DNA of 64,000 nucleotides from Curtobacterium sp. L6-1 (GTDB lineage: Bacteria; Actinomycetota; Actinomycetes; Actinomycetales; Microbacteriaceae): positions 2,666,001 to 2,730,000 of the forward strand of contig NZ_CP076544.1 of the NCBI RefSeq assembly GCF_018885305.1. Reading direction: 5' to 3'. Shown piece by piece: positions 18,358 to 26,376 of this stretch; positions within the stretch are counted from its first letter, which is position 1; each line of letters opens with the position of its first letter. The notes under the pieces were generated by a model. That model did no database searches, was not told where the DNA came from, and saw only the letters and a program-made list of their open reading frames with translations. Both the position numbers and the translations under genes were made by a program.

Positions 18358-19059
18358 CTACCGGACTGCATCCCACCCTGCTGCCAGCTGCGGGGCGACC
18401 CAGTTCGGTTGCGGCGTCCACTGGGACCAATCCGCATCAAACGGGAATGAGCCGGCGTGCGCGGCAGCGGTGGCTTCCTCGCCGGTGTGTTCGATCATCG
18501 AGCGGTCTGCTTCCGAGACCAGGCCCTGGTCCGCGTAGAAGGCGAGTTCGTCTTCGTCCTTGTATCGAACTGACCAACGACCCTCGGCGTGCCGACGTGC
18601 GATGACGTCGAGAGTCCAGTCCTGACTGTCGAAGCCCATTGAAGTTCGGATCCACGGCAGCTCGAGGTTGATGTACCAGTCCGGGAGCCACTGTGTTCCG
18701 TCGTGCCAACGCCACACCGACCACGCTGACCCCTTCGGGTGCACGCGAACAACGGGCGCTCCGAACCAGCTGTCCTCGACGTAGGAACCGTCCCAGTCGG
18801 CGGGGAGGACCAGCCTTGCATTCGGCCCGCTTCCAACGCCAGCTCGACGGCGGACCGCGGCGTCGAGCGGGCTTGCGACCACGGCGACGTCATCATCGTC
18901 GACGAGCACTCGGCCCGCGACCGCGAACGAAACGGCCCGGCCGCGCGAGCCGAAGGTGTGCAAACTGCGAAGGGCTACGGATTCACCAGCACGGAACGGT
19001 TCGCTCCGCACGTCTCTCGCAACGTCGTCGTGCATCCTGTGATGCTCGCACAGCAACAT
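18358..19059 (-). CDS. DUF402 domain protein
   Basis: A 233-residue protein that matches DUF402 in its central and C-terminal parts: WSVWRWHDGTQWLPDWYINLE, a following GFDSQDWTLDVI, and the closing FPFDADWSQWTPQPNW. DUF402 members include nucleoside di-/triphosphate phosphatase-like enzymes (Ntdp) and FomD. Asp and Lys ligand residues of that fold are plausible in this segment but I cannot assign them exactly. The ATG at 19059 is preceded by a GAGGAG ribosome site. It lies downstream of a two-helix membrane protein on the same strand. It appears full length. Confidence 0.78.
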   Translation of the reverse strand: MLLCEHHRMHDDVARDVRSEPFRAGESVALRSLHTFGSRGRAVSFAVAGRVLVDDDDVAVVASPLDAAVRRRAGVGSGPNARLVLPADWDGSYVEDSWFGAPVVRVHPKGSAWSVWRWHDGTQWLPDWYINLELPWIRTSMGFDSQDWTLDVIARRHAEGRWSVRYKDEDELAFYADQGLVSEADRSMIEHTGEEATAAAHAGSFPFDADWSQWTPQPNWVAPQLAAGWDAVR

Positions 19060-19119
19060 TGGCTCCTCACCCGTCCCGGTAGCCGATCCTGCACCGAGGC
19101 ACAGCCAACCAGCCCACGG

Positions 19120-19338
19120 TCAGCTGTCGAGCGCGATGACCCACACAACCAGTAGCGCACCCGCGACGACGAGCACTCCGATCCCTGACCAGAACCACCG
19201 AGCACTGGTCCCGCGCTCTGCTCTGGCCCGGCCGATCCCATCCCTGCGGACGGCGATGACAGCAGCGCGCCCGATCAGCCCGAGCCCGATCAACATGACG
19301 ACTACGAGCCCCCACCACGTCCACCACGAAAACTCCAT
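19120..19338 (-). CDS. Small two-helix membrane protein
   Basis: A 72-residue protein with two clear membrane helices, WWTWWGLVVVMLIGLGLIG and SGIGVLVVAGALLVVWVIAL, joined by a charged loop (RRDGIGRARAERG). It lies 60 bp upstream of the DUF402 gene on the same strand and may be cotranscribed. No family recognised. Confidence 0.5.
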   Translation of the reverse strand: MEFSWWTWWGLVVVMLIGLGLIGRAAVIAVRRDGIGRARAERGTSARWFWSGIGVLVVAGALLVVWVIALDS

Positions 19339-19412
19339 TGCAAGAGCATGCCGGACGAGAGGGGTTTAGTAGCGGCGCGGATTAGCGGTTGGCTACCCGA
19401 GCTGAGCAGTCC

Positions 19413-19429
19413 GTCTCGATAGCCGATGC
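19413..19429 (+). repeat. 17-nt recurrent motif, copy 3
   Basis: GTCTCGATAGCCGATGC. Its CGAT is the left edge of the first 580-bp tandem unit. Confidence 0.6.
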
Positions 19430-19491
19430 CCAAACGGGACGCCCTCTAACCCGTTCCCGTACGGGACGATGCGAGCGCTAGTCTCCTCGCC

Positions 19492-19917
19492 GTGATCATT
19501 GATCTAGAGCCCGGCGACGCGCGGTGGACGACCGCCCTTCCCGTCCTCCGCGAGCTGCGCCCCCATCTCACTGACGAACTGCTCGAGCTGGTACTGCGTG
19601 AAGGCGCGCCCCAAGGCCTCCGCTTCACCGCCCTACTGCAAGACGATCGCTGCGTGGCTGTCGCCGGCTGGCGAGTAGTCGTCAACACGAGCGCCATCAG
19701 GAAGCTCTACATCGATGACCTCTCCACCGCCGCCGCCGAGCGGTCCCACGGCCACGGCGCGGGACTCCTAACCGCCCTGGCGGAGCGCGGTCGAGAACTA
19801 GGGTGCAGCGCGATCGAGCTCGACTCCGGCGTGCAACGCTTCGAGGCGCATCGCTTCTACCTGCGCGAACGAATGGACATTACCGCCCATCACTTCGCTC
19901 GACGGCTCGACCAGTAA
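19492..19917 (+). CDS. GNAT acetyltransferase, tandem copy 1
   Basis: A 141-residue N-acetyltransferase of the GNAT fold with a GTG start (protein begins MIIDLEPGDARWTTALPVL). The acetyl-CoA-binding segment is RSHGHGAGLLTALAERGRELG, a good match to the family R/Q-x-x-G-x-G/A motif, followed by the strand CSAIELDSG and the FEAHRFYLRERM helix seen in many members. The substrate is unknown. The promoter region is part of each repeat unit, including a CCCGTACGGG palindrome near 19458, so all three copies should be expressed alike. Confidence 0.88.
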   Translation: MIIDLEPGDARWTTALPVLRELRPHLTDELLELVLREGAPQGLRFTALLQDDRCVAVAGWRVVVNTSAIRKLYIDDLSTAAAERSHGHGAGLLTALAERGRELGCSAIELDSGVQRFEAHRFYLRERMDITAHHFARRLDQ

Positions 19918-20071
19918 GAGCAACGGGCGTTTTCCCCGCACCGTTCAGCAGGGGACTGCTACCGGACGCCGGATGGCAGTGGGTAGTTTCACCGTCCGGA
20001 CGACGATGCCCAAACGGGACGCCCTCTAACCCGTTCCCGTACGGGACGATGCGAGCGCTAGTCTCCTCGCC

Positions 20072-20497
20072 GTGATCATTGATCTAGAGCCCGGCGACGC
20101 GCGGTGGACGACCGCCCTTCCCGTCCTCCGCGAGCTGCGCCCCCATCTCACTGACGAACTGCTCGAGCTGGTACTGCGTGAAGGCGCGCCCCAAGGCCTC
20201 CGCTTCACCGCCCTACTGCAAGACGATCGCTGCGTGGCTGTCGCCGGCTGGCGAGTAGTCGTCAACACGAGCGCCATCAGGAAGCTCTACATCGATGACC
20301 TCTCCACCGCCGCCGCCGAGCGGTCCCACGGCCACGGCGCGGGACTCCTAACCGCCCTGGCGGAGCGCGGTCGAGAACTAGGGTGCAGCGCGATCGAGCT
20401 CGACTCCGGCGTGCAACGCTTCGAGGCGCATCGCTTCTACCTGCGCGAACGAATGGACATTACCGCCCATCACTTCGCTCGACGGCTCGACCAGTAA
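20072..20497 (+). CDS. GNAT acetyltransferase, tandem copy 2
   Basis: Identical in protein sequence to the copy at 19492-19917, with the same upstream and downstream sequence because the whole 580-bp unit is repeated. The three-fold dosage may raise expression; that is inference. Confidence 0.88.
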   Translation: MIIDLEPGDARWTTALPVLRELRPHLTDELLELVLREGAPQGLRFTALLQDDRCVAVAGWRVVVNTSAIRKLYIDDLSTAAAERSHGHGAGLLTALAERGRELGCSAIELDSGVQRFEAHRFYLRERMDITAHHFARRLDQ

Positions 20498-20651
20498 GAG
20501 CAACGGGCGTTTTCCCCGCACCGTTCAGCAGGGGACTGCTACCGGACGCCGGATGGCAGTGGGTAGTTTCACCGTCCGGACGACGATGCCCAAACGGGAC
20601 GCCCTCTAACCCGTTCCCGTACGGGACGATGCGAGCGCTAGTCTCCTCGCC

Positions 20652-21077
20652 GTGATCATTGATCTAGAGCCCGGCGACGCGCGGTGGACGACCGCCCTTC
20701 CCGTCCTCCGCGAGCTGCGCCCCCATCTCACTGACGAACTGCTCGAGCTGGTACTGCGTGAAGGCGCGCCCCAAGGCCTCCGCTTCACCGCCCTACTGCA
20801 AGACGATCGCTGCGTGGCTGTCGCCGGCTGGCGAGTAGTCGTCAACACGAGCGCCATCAGGAAGCTCTACATCGATGACCTCTCCACCGCCGCCGCCGAG
20901 CGGTCCCACGGCCACGGCGCGGGACTCCTAACCGCCCTGGCGGAGCGCGGTCGAGAACTAGGGTGCAGCGCGATCGAGCTCGACTCCGGCGTGCAACGCT
21001 TCGAGGCGCATCGCTTCTACCTGCGCGAACGAATGGACATTACCGCCCATCACTTCGCTCGACGGCTCGACCAGTAA
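20652..21077 (+). CDS. GNAT acetyltransferase, tandem copy 3
   Basis: Third identical copy. Only this copy has a different downstream flank: after 21163 the sequence leaves the repeat and enters the inverted 17-nt motif. Confidence 0.88.
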   Translation: MIIDLEPGDARWTTALPVLRELRPHLTDELLELVLREGAPQGLRFTALLQDDRCVAVAGWRVVVNTSAIRKLYIDDLSTAAAERSHGHGAGLLTALAERGRELGCSAIELDSGVQRFEAHRFYLRERMDITAHHFARRLDQ

Positions 21078-21163
21078 GAGCAACGGGCGTTTTCCCCGCA
21101 CCGTTCAGCAGGGGACTGCTACCGGACGCCGGATGGCAGTGGGTAGTTTCACCGTCCGGACGA

Positions 21164-21180
21164 CGATCGTCCAGCGAGAC
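21164..21180 (-). repeat. 17-nt recurrent motif, inverted copy 4
   Basis: On the minus strand this reads GTCTCGCTGGACGATCG, so the triplicated block is bracketed by inverted copies of the motif (19413 and here). Confidence 0.55.
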
Positions 21181-21364
21181 GGAGCGTCGCGTGCCTGCAC
21201 CCGCGCGTCTTCGGGACTCCGAGCGTCTCAGATAGCTGGTCCGAAACTGATTCCGGCAAGGTGCCCTATGCGAGACGGTGTCATGCGAGAGCACTCGAGC
21301 TTCAGGACGGAGGAGGTCGCGCCCGCGGTCGCGGCCGCCACCACGACCACGACCACGACCACCG

Positions 21365-21955
21365 CTACAGCTGTTCCGCTCGTTGCCGGCTCAACGCGGA
21401 GGTGACGTTGTCCAGATCGTCGGGGAACAGCGCCGCATAAGTGTCAAGCGTCACCTTCGCCGACTTGTGGCCCAGCATCCGCTGGACCACTTTGACGTTG
21501 GCACCAGCGCTGATCGCGAGTGATGCAGCGGTGTGCCTGAGGTCATGCGGTGTGACTCGGCGGAAGCTTGCATCGGCCACCATTGTTCGCTGGACGGCCC
21601 TCGCGAACCACCCCTGGCTGGAGTGCCCTGGCCGGAGGAAACCTCCGGCCGGTGACGACCAGAGACGATCGTCGGGGTGCTTGTCCCGGCAGGCCGCTGC
21701 AACAGCCGAGTCGAGGAAGTCAGGAAATGCGACGGAGCGCCGTTCATGCGACTTCACACTGCCCAGGACGTGTTGACCGTTCACCTCCGTCACTCCCTCC
21801 CGAATGTTCAGGCGACGTCGACCGGGGTCAACGCTACGAACTCGTAAGGCCGTCGCCTCGCCCCATCGGAGCCCGGTGTACGCAAGTAGCCGGACAAGCT
21901 GGCCGTACCTGGCCTCCGAAGCCAGCGCCTCGACCTGCCGATGCGTCAGGAAGGG
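21365..21955 (-). pseudogene. Tyrosine-recombinase integrase, C-terminal fragment
   Basis: The catalytic domain of a phage-type integrase is complete: ARYGQLVRLLAYTGLRWGE with the first Arg, the Lys-containing turn, HDLRHTAASLAISAG with His-x-x-Arg-His, and the closing MLGHKSAKVTLDTYA with the nucleophilic Tyr. The N-terminal arm-binding and core-binding domains are missing because the reading frame enters the end of an IS3-family element at about 21955. No matching N-terminal part is found beyond the other IS end, so part of the gene was deleted. The remnant probably cannot recombine alone. Confidence 0.85.
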
Positions 21956-22021
21956 ACTGCTGCAGGTTTGGTTGACTCCTGACGGGTAGGGGCGTTGGCT
22001 CCTGCTGGAAGGATGTGCGCC

Positions 22022-22318
22022 ATGGTGAAGGCGTATCCGGAAGAGTTCCGCCGTGATGTGATTGCGGTCGCCCGAAAGGGTGAGACGTCGGTGCGGCAGG
22101 TCGCGAGGGACTTCGGTGTCTCCGAGTCCTGCCTGGCCCGCTGGCTGCGGCTCGCGGACCGTGACGACGGCGTCAATGTTGCAGCGGCGCCGTCGGCGAA
22201 AGCCGTTGAGCAGGCGGAGCTGCGGGACGCGCAGAAACGGATTCGGCTCCTCGAGCAGGAGAACGAGATCCTCCGTCGGGCGACCGCGTATCTGTCGCAG
22301 GCGCATCTCCCAAAATGA
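22022..22318 (+). CDS. IS3-family transposase OrfA
   Basis: A 98-residue DNA-binding protein with a helix-turn-helix (FRRDVIAVARKGETSVRQVA, then DFGVSESCLARWL) and a C-terminal leucine-zipper-like coil (AEQAELRDAQKRIRLLEQENE). OrfA recognises the ends, and is fused to OrfB by frameshifting in active IS3 elements. Its stop overlaps the orfB start (ATGA) right after an AAAA run, which is a possible slippage site. Confidence 0.92.
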   Translation: MVKAYPEEFRRDVIAVARKGETSVRQVARDFGVSESCLARWLRLADRDDGVNVAAAPSAKAVEQAELRDAQKRIRLLEQENEILRRATAYLSQAHLPK

Positions 22319-23184
22319 TGTACCCGCTGGTCCTCGAACTCGCCGCCGACCGGATCCCGGTCGCGGTGGCCTGCCGGGTGCTGGGCTTCTCGAAGCAGGC
22401 GTTCTATCGGTGGCGTGCCAGTCCGGTGACCGATCGCGACTGGGCGGACGCGCACCTCACCAACGCCGCGATCGACGCGCACCGCGACGACCCGACGTTC
22501 GGCTACCGGTTCATCGCCGACGACCTGCATGCAGCCGGCCATCGGGTGTCCGAGCGTCGGGTGTGGCGGTTGTGCTCGCAGCAGCAGTTGTGGTCGTTGC
22601 ATGCGAAGAAGCGCGGCCTGAATCGCAAGGCCGGGCCGCCGGTGCATGACGACCGGGTTCGACGTGCGTTCACGGCGCCGGACCTCGACAAGCTGTGGTT
22701 GACGGACATCACCGAGCATCCGACGGGTGAGGGGAAGCTCTATCTGTGTGCGGTGAAGGACGCCTGTTCCCGTCGGATCGTGAGCTACTCGATCAGCGAT
22801 CGCATGCGGTCCTCGCTCGCTGTCGCGGCCCTACAGATGGCGGTGGACCGCCGGAATCCGGCCGGGACGGTCGTGCACTCGGACCGCGGCAGCCAGTTCC
22901 GGTCGAAGAAGTTCGTCCGCGCGCTCAGCGACGCCGGGCTCCTCGGGTCGATGGGCCGAGTCGGTGCGTGCGCGGACAACGCTGCGATGAAATCGTTCTT
23001 CGCGCTCCTGCAGAAGAACGTCTTGAACCGGAAACGATGGGCCACGCGGGAAGAGCTCCGGCTGGCGATCATCACCTGGATCGAGGCGACCTATCACCGG
23101 AAACGACGCCAACGTGGTCTGGGGAAGTTGACCCCTATCGAGTACGAGACGATCATCAACCCACAGGTCGCACTCGCGGCCTAA
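22315..23184 (+). CDS. IS3-family transposase OrfB with altered catalytic Glu
   Basis: A 289-residue DDE integrase-type catalytic protein: HTH_21-like N-terminus, then KLWLTDIT with the first Asp, VVHSDRGSQF with the second Asp at residue 190, and the third position in ADNAAMKSFFALLQKNVL. In the family this reads NAAMESFF, with the Glu 35 residues after the second Asp. Here residue 226 is Lys (codon AAA at 22990-22992). A single G-to-A change would turn GAA into AAA. The rest of the protein looks intact, so the element is probably immobile by its own enzyme. Confidence 0.93.
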   Translation: MMYPLVLELAADRIPVAVACRVLGFSKQAFYRWRASPVTDRDWADAHLTNAAIDAHRDDPTFGYRFIADDLHAAGHRVSERRVWRLCSQQQLWSLHAKKRGLNRKAGPPVHDDRVRRAFTAPDLDKLWLTDITEHPTGEGKLYLCAVKDACSRRIVSYSISDRMRSSLAVAALQMAVDRRNPAGTVVHSDRGSQFRSKKFVRALSDAGLLGSMGRVGACADNAAMKSFFALLQKNVLNRKRWATREELRLAIITWIEATYHRKRRQRGLGKLTPIEYETIINPQVALAA

Positions 23185-23216
23185 ACGAACGAGTCAACTC
23201 AACCTGCAGCAGTCCC

Positions 23217-23795
23217 CAGCGGTGGGGTATGCCCCAGCGCAACGGTCGCTGTTGGCTGCGCCTGTGGTTCTAGGGTCCCCTCGGGTCTGTGCCACACATT
23301 TGTGCGCTGATCTAGGGCTTCAGCGGCGCATCGCAGTGGCGAGACCCGTTAGTGGAGAGTGACGAAGGCTTGCGGTTCGCTGCTCGCGCTCGAGGAACAG
23401 GCGTGTGCGCCCGGCACACCTGGTCCGACGCACTATGGCTCACCCCGCTGGCATGGAGGAGGCAGGCAGGGCACCGAGTCGCGAGCTCACGAGAGTGCAC
23501 CGCAGAGGCACCAGGGGCGCTCCTCGAAAGAAGAAAACCCCCGCGTGAACGGGGGTTTTCTGTGGCGGGTCATTTGCAGGTCTCGGAGCCCCTTGCTGTT
23601 AGGCCGATCGGGGGCCCTGCTCTTGGGCTCGGGGTCTGAGTTTCCCCTGGGCTGACCCAGTTTTTCCCCTTTTCGCATCAACCCCAGTTCAGGGGCGGTA
23701 CGTCCGCAGCTCCCCTCGATATCCCAGCCCAGCGTGGCAGCACCGTTCTGCGGCAGGCACACCCCGATGTCGTCCGCTGATGGGACGATCCGGTC
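23217..23795. other. Non-coding stretch between the IS and the PIN-like gene
   Basis: About 580 bp with no gene I can support. It includes the bidirectional hairpin at 23532-23561 and presumably the promoter of the gene starting at 23796. Confidence 0.5.
23532..23561. terminator. Bidirectional intrinsic terminator
   Basis: AGAAAACCCCCG pairs perfectly with CGGGGGTTTTCT around a six-base loop. A and T runs on the two sides allow termination in both directions. No intact gene ends here, which suggests a gene was lost. Confidence 0.85.
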
Positions 23796-25064
23796 GTGGA
23801 CGAGACCTCTGTGCCGACGACTCTCCCTGACGACGATGCTTCTGAGACAACGAGCGGCGGGGACGGCAAGTCATCCGACTTCATCGAGGCTTTCCAGTGG
23901 CGCGCTGACGACAACATGGTTGCGCTTCGGTTCCGAAGCGGCGTGGTGCGCGGTTTCAGCGGTGACGCCTTGCACGCGATTCATGCGAAGGACTTTGCCA
24001 TGGTGGAGGTTTACCCGTGGCGCCGGTCGGTGTTCTTCAAGACGACGCGAGGAGATGGGTTCTCGTCGAGATTCGGATCGCGCTTCAACTCGTCACCCCT
24101 TCGTGACCGGCCCGTTGTGTACCTGGATCAGAATCAGTGGAGCACCCTGAGCAAGTCGGTCCACGCTCCCTGGCGCGTGCAATCAGACGACGAGCTGAAG
24201 GCGGCTTGGCGTCTCATTGGCCTGGCCTCGTCTGGCAGGGTGGTTCTGCCACTCTCCGCCGCTCATCTTGGAGAGACAGGCAGCTTCGGGAACGACGAGG
24301 GACGCTACGAGCTGGCGGTGGCGATCTTGTCCTGCAGCGGCGGATGGCAGATGCGCGACCCCCTCCAGGTTCGGGCCGCAGAGTTCCGTCAAGTCCTCGC
24401 CCGCTCCTCCGGCAAGCCGGCGGCGCTAGTGCCAGACGTCTTCACGCTGGAGCCGTACGCTGCTCTCGATCCTGCAACTCGAGAAGGGTCCTCGCCGCGC
24501 AAGGACCACGCTGAGCTCCCTGCTGAGTGGACTTACGCCTACACGGCGTCGTTGTCGAGCATGGTCTACGCCTCGATGATGCTCGACCAGCAGGCGACGC
24601 CGCGCGGCGACATGACGGGTTGGGTGCAGCGAGTGCAGGAGTTTTCTACATGGCTCTCCGGCGAGACCAATCGAACGAAGCAGCAACGAAGGCGCGCCGC
24701 AGAGGTTTTCATGTTCTCGGATGCCACCCGGGAGATCGCGCGTGCCAGCTTCGACGCAGGGCTGAGCCTGAGCGAGATGTCCGCGTGGACCCAGTCGACG
24801 TGGCACCTTCCGGAGCTTGGAGCACCCGCGATATCGCTGTTCCGCGCCACGATGATCGACAAGCTGCTCGGTTCAGGTCGGTGGGAAGGTAACGACCTCA
24901 CCGATCTCTTCTACCTGTGCACCGCGGCCGGGTATGCCGACCACGTTGTCGGTGAGCGACGAACGATTGGTCTACTTGAGCAATCGGTCCGACGTCTGCA
25001 CGCTCCGGTGAAGCTGCACCGGACGCTGGCGTCAGTGGTGGACGCCCTGAGCAGTGAGCAGTGA
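23796..25064 (+). CDS. PIN-like domain protein, possible RNase effector
   Basis: A 422-residue protein with a GTG start. The first 25 residues are acidic and disordered. Residues about 30-90 form a small beta-rich unit (FIEAFQWRADDNMVALRF). From about residue 105, RPVVYLDQNQWSTLSKS resembles the first strand of PIN-like nucleases, where the LDQN Asp (Asp111) is a metal ligand. Near residues 365-385, NDLTDLFYLCTAAGYADHVV resembles the distal acidic helix of such folds, followed by the strand ending in Glu. This suggests a metal-dependent RNase as in some defence proteins; it is a motif-level inference. The C-terminus runs into a heptanucleotide repeat. Confidence 0.55.
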   Translation: MDETSVPTTLPDDDASETTSGGDGKSSDFIEAFQWRADDNMVALRFRSGVVRGFSGDALHAIHAKDFAMVEVYPWRRSVFFKTTRGDGFSSRFGSRFNSSPLRDRPVVYLDQNQWSTLSKSVHAPWRVQSDDELKAAWRLIGLASSGRVVLPLSAAHLGETGSFGNDEGRYELAVAILSCSGGWQMRDPLQVRAAEFRQVLARSSGKPAALVPDVFTLEPYAALDPATREGSSPRKDHAELPAEWTYAYTASLSSMVYASMMLDQQATPRGDMTGWVQRVQEFSTWLSGETNRTKQQRRRAAEVFMFSDATREIARASFDAGLSLSEMSAWTQSTWHLPELGAPAISLFRATMIDKLLGSGRWEGNDLTDLFYLCTAAGYADHVVGERRTIGLLEQSVRRLHAPVKLHRTLASVVDALSSEQ

Positions 25065-25082
25065 GCAGTGAGCAGTGAGCAG
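25048..25082 (+). repeat. Five copies of the heptamer TGAGCAG
   Basis: Tandem TGAGCAG units cover the stop codon of the PIN-like gene. Any change in copy number keeps a TGA in the array, so the effect on the protein is limited to the last few residues. Confidence 0.9.
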
Positions 25083-25108
25083 TTTTCGTGTGCTGACTAC
25101 ACCTGAGG

Positions 25109-25291
25109 TCAGGGCTCCGGTCGGGGCTTCGGTTGCGGCGGTACAACAACGTTTTGCACGGTCAGCGGCTTAGCGCCGGGAGCCTCCTGCTGACTGTGTT
25201 CGATGATGTCCCGAGCGTCCATCGTCTCTCCGCGGGCGTCCATCGTGTCTTTCTGACCGGCGCCCTCGTCTCGGGGCCGCTTCTCGGTCAT
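25109..25291 (-). CDS. Small disordered protein 2 of a coupled pair
   Basis: A 60-residue polar protein (MTEKRPRDEGAGQKDTMDAR...) ending in a Pro-rich tail (VVVPPQPKPRPEP). A DIIEHSQQEAPG segment is the only part likely to be ordered. Its ATG overlaps the upstream stop as ATGA, so translation is probably coupled. No family recognised. Confidence 0.5.
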   Translation of the reverse strand: MTEKRPRDEGAGQKDTMDARGETMDARDIIEHSQQEAPGAKPLTVQNVVVPPQPKPRPEP

Positions 25292-25428
25292 TTCGACGTT
25301 CCCGGGCGCGGGGCAGGCTTGGTTACCTTGCTGTCGCGTCGAAGCGGTTGCGCTCCAGGCGCGGACTGCTGCCCTTCGTTGCGGCGTGACGGCGTCTGCG
25401 GCGACTTCGGTTGTTTGTTGCTGGACAT
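25288..25428 (-). CDS. Small disordered protein 1 of a coupled pair
   Basis: A 46-residue basic, Gln/Pro/Ser-rich protein starting MSSNKQPKSPQTPSRRNEG. The ATG at 25428 has a near-perfect ribosome site (AGGAGGT) seven bases upstream, which is the best evidence it is real. It is divergent from the DUF6338-like gene across 71 bp. Confidence 0.5.
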   Translation of the reverse strand: MSSNKQPKSPQTPSRRNEGQQSAPGAQPLRRDSKVTKPAPRPGTSK

Positions 25429-25499
25429 GACCGACCTCCTGATACGACTTTGCTTGCGATCATTCTCGCATTCCGTTCCGATACAGGCATCCTTGACAG

Positions 25500-26189
25500 G
25501 TGATCCCCACCACGTTCGCCGGTCTGGCTGTCCTCGTCGTCGCGCTCCTCCCGGGCTTCGTCTTCGTGTCGCTCCGGGATCGACAGGGTCCGTCACGGAC
25601 TCGCGCCGCGTTCCGCGAGACATCGGTGGTGCTGGCAGTCAGTGCCGCTTCCTACGTCATTCCGGCGGTCGGGTTGGCTCTCGTCGCAGTGACTAACGCT
25701 GATGCACGAGCACAGCTTGAGGCGTTCCTTCGGGAACCGGTCGCGGCTTGGCAAGACCGTCCGCTCCTGGTGTTTGCTGTCGTCGTACTCGCGATCGTCC
25801 TCGCCGCAGCCGTCGCCGGAGTCGGTGCCCTCATCTCGCGACACGACAGCCGACACGATCCGACGGCGTCAGCGTGGTGGAATGTGTTCTCCGCGAACGA
25901 CAAGGGCGACGCCGCTGTCCGGAGGGTGTCTGTACACCTCACGGATGGGACGCTCATCGTTGGTAACCTCAACTCTTTCAGCCGTGAAGTCGCCGAGCAC
26001 GGAGACCGCGAACTCGTACTGCAGCACCCGATGTGGGTTCAGCCCGAAGGCGCCGAGGATCTGATCGAGATGCAGGCAGCCGCCACACTGATCAGCGCAA
26101 GGAACATCAAATTCATCAGCGTCGAACTCTTCAACGAGGGCGCTGAGCCTGACCAAGAGCCGGAGAGCGACGAGGAAACCGCTCCGTAA
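25500..26189 (+). CDS. DUF6338-like membrane protein
   Basis: A 229-residue protein with a GTG start and three N-terminal hydrophobic segments: FAGLAVLVVALLPGFVFVSL, a second near residues 42-65, and a third LLVFAVVVLAIVLAAAVAG. A cytoplasmic C-terminal domain of about 120 residues follows, with beta-rich stretches VSVHLTDGTLIVGNLNSFS and RELVLQHPMWV. The early PTTFAGL...LPGFVF pattern and layout resemble DUF6338. The function is unknown. The end is acidic (EPESDEETAP). A hairpin lies just after the stop. Confidence 0.65.
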   Translation: MIPTTFAGLAVLVVALLPGFVFVSLRDRQGPSRTRAAFRETSVVLAVSAASYVIPAVGLALVAVTNADARAQLEAFLREPVAAWQDRPLLVFAVVVLAIVLAAAVAGVGALISRHDSRHDPTASAWWNVFSANDKGDAAVRRVSVHLTDGTLIVGNLNSFSREVAEHGDRELVLQHPMWVQPEGAEDLIEMQAAATLISARNIKFISVELFNEGAEPDQEPESDEETAP

Positions 26190-26207
26190 CCGATGCCCTA
26201 ACGCAGC

Positions 26208-26234
26208 GCTCGTCCGGCTATGCCGCGGACGAGC
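26208..26234. terminator. Hairpin after the DUF6338-like gene
   Basis: A 9-bp stem, GCTCGTCCG with CGGACGAGC, separated by nine bases, 19 bp after the stop. Confidence 0.6.
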
Positions 26235-26376
26235 AGCGCCATCATGCACGGTGAGCTGTTCATGGAGCATGGCGCGGCGCCATTCGAGACCGTTGAGGTT
26301 CCGCGGCGCTGGCCACGCTCAGCAGGTCGTGTGCAGAAAGGTACCGTCCAGTCGCACTCTTCGATACGCTTCTCTG

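Larger units (their letters stand above)
19424..21163. repeat. Exact 580-bp tandem triplication
   Basis: Three head-to-tail copies (19424-20003, 20004-20583, 20584-21163) each carry one GNAT gene. Every position I compared is identical. Each junction and the right edge share the four bases CGAT, so the amplification could have started from a 4-bp microhomology. Identical copies imply a very recent event or active homogenisation. Confidence 0.95.
21953..23216 (+). mobile_element. IS3-family insertion sequence
   Basis: About 1.26 kb bounded by imperfect 25-bp terminal inverted repeats: GGACTGCTGCAGGTT at the left end and its complement at 23201-23215, with two mismatches further in. It carries overlapping orfA and orfB in the usual order. 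I see no short direct repeat flanking it, which points to rearrangement or deletion after insertion. It interrupts an integrase gene. Confidence 0.9.

Noticed and set aside
19424..21163. Insertion sequence or composite transposon for the 580-bp repeats
   Set aside because: The units are direct tandem copies with no transposase and no terminal inverted repeats of their own.
21278..21405. Thr-rich or Arg/Pro-rich peptide between the GNAT block and the integrase
   Set aside because: It comes from a CCACGACCACGACC-type simple repeat and shows no start signal.
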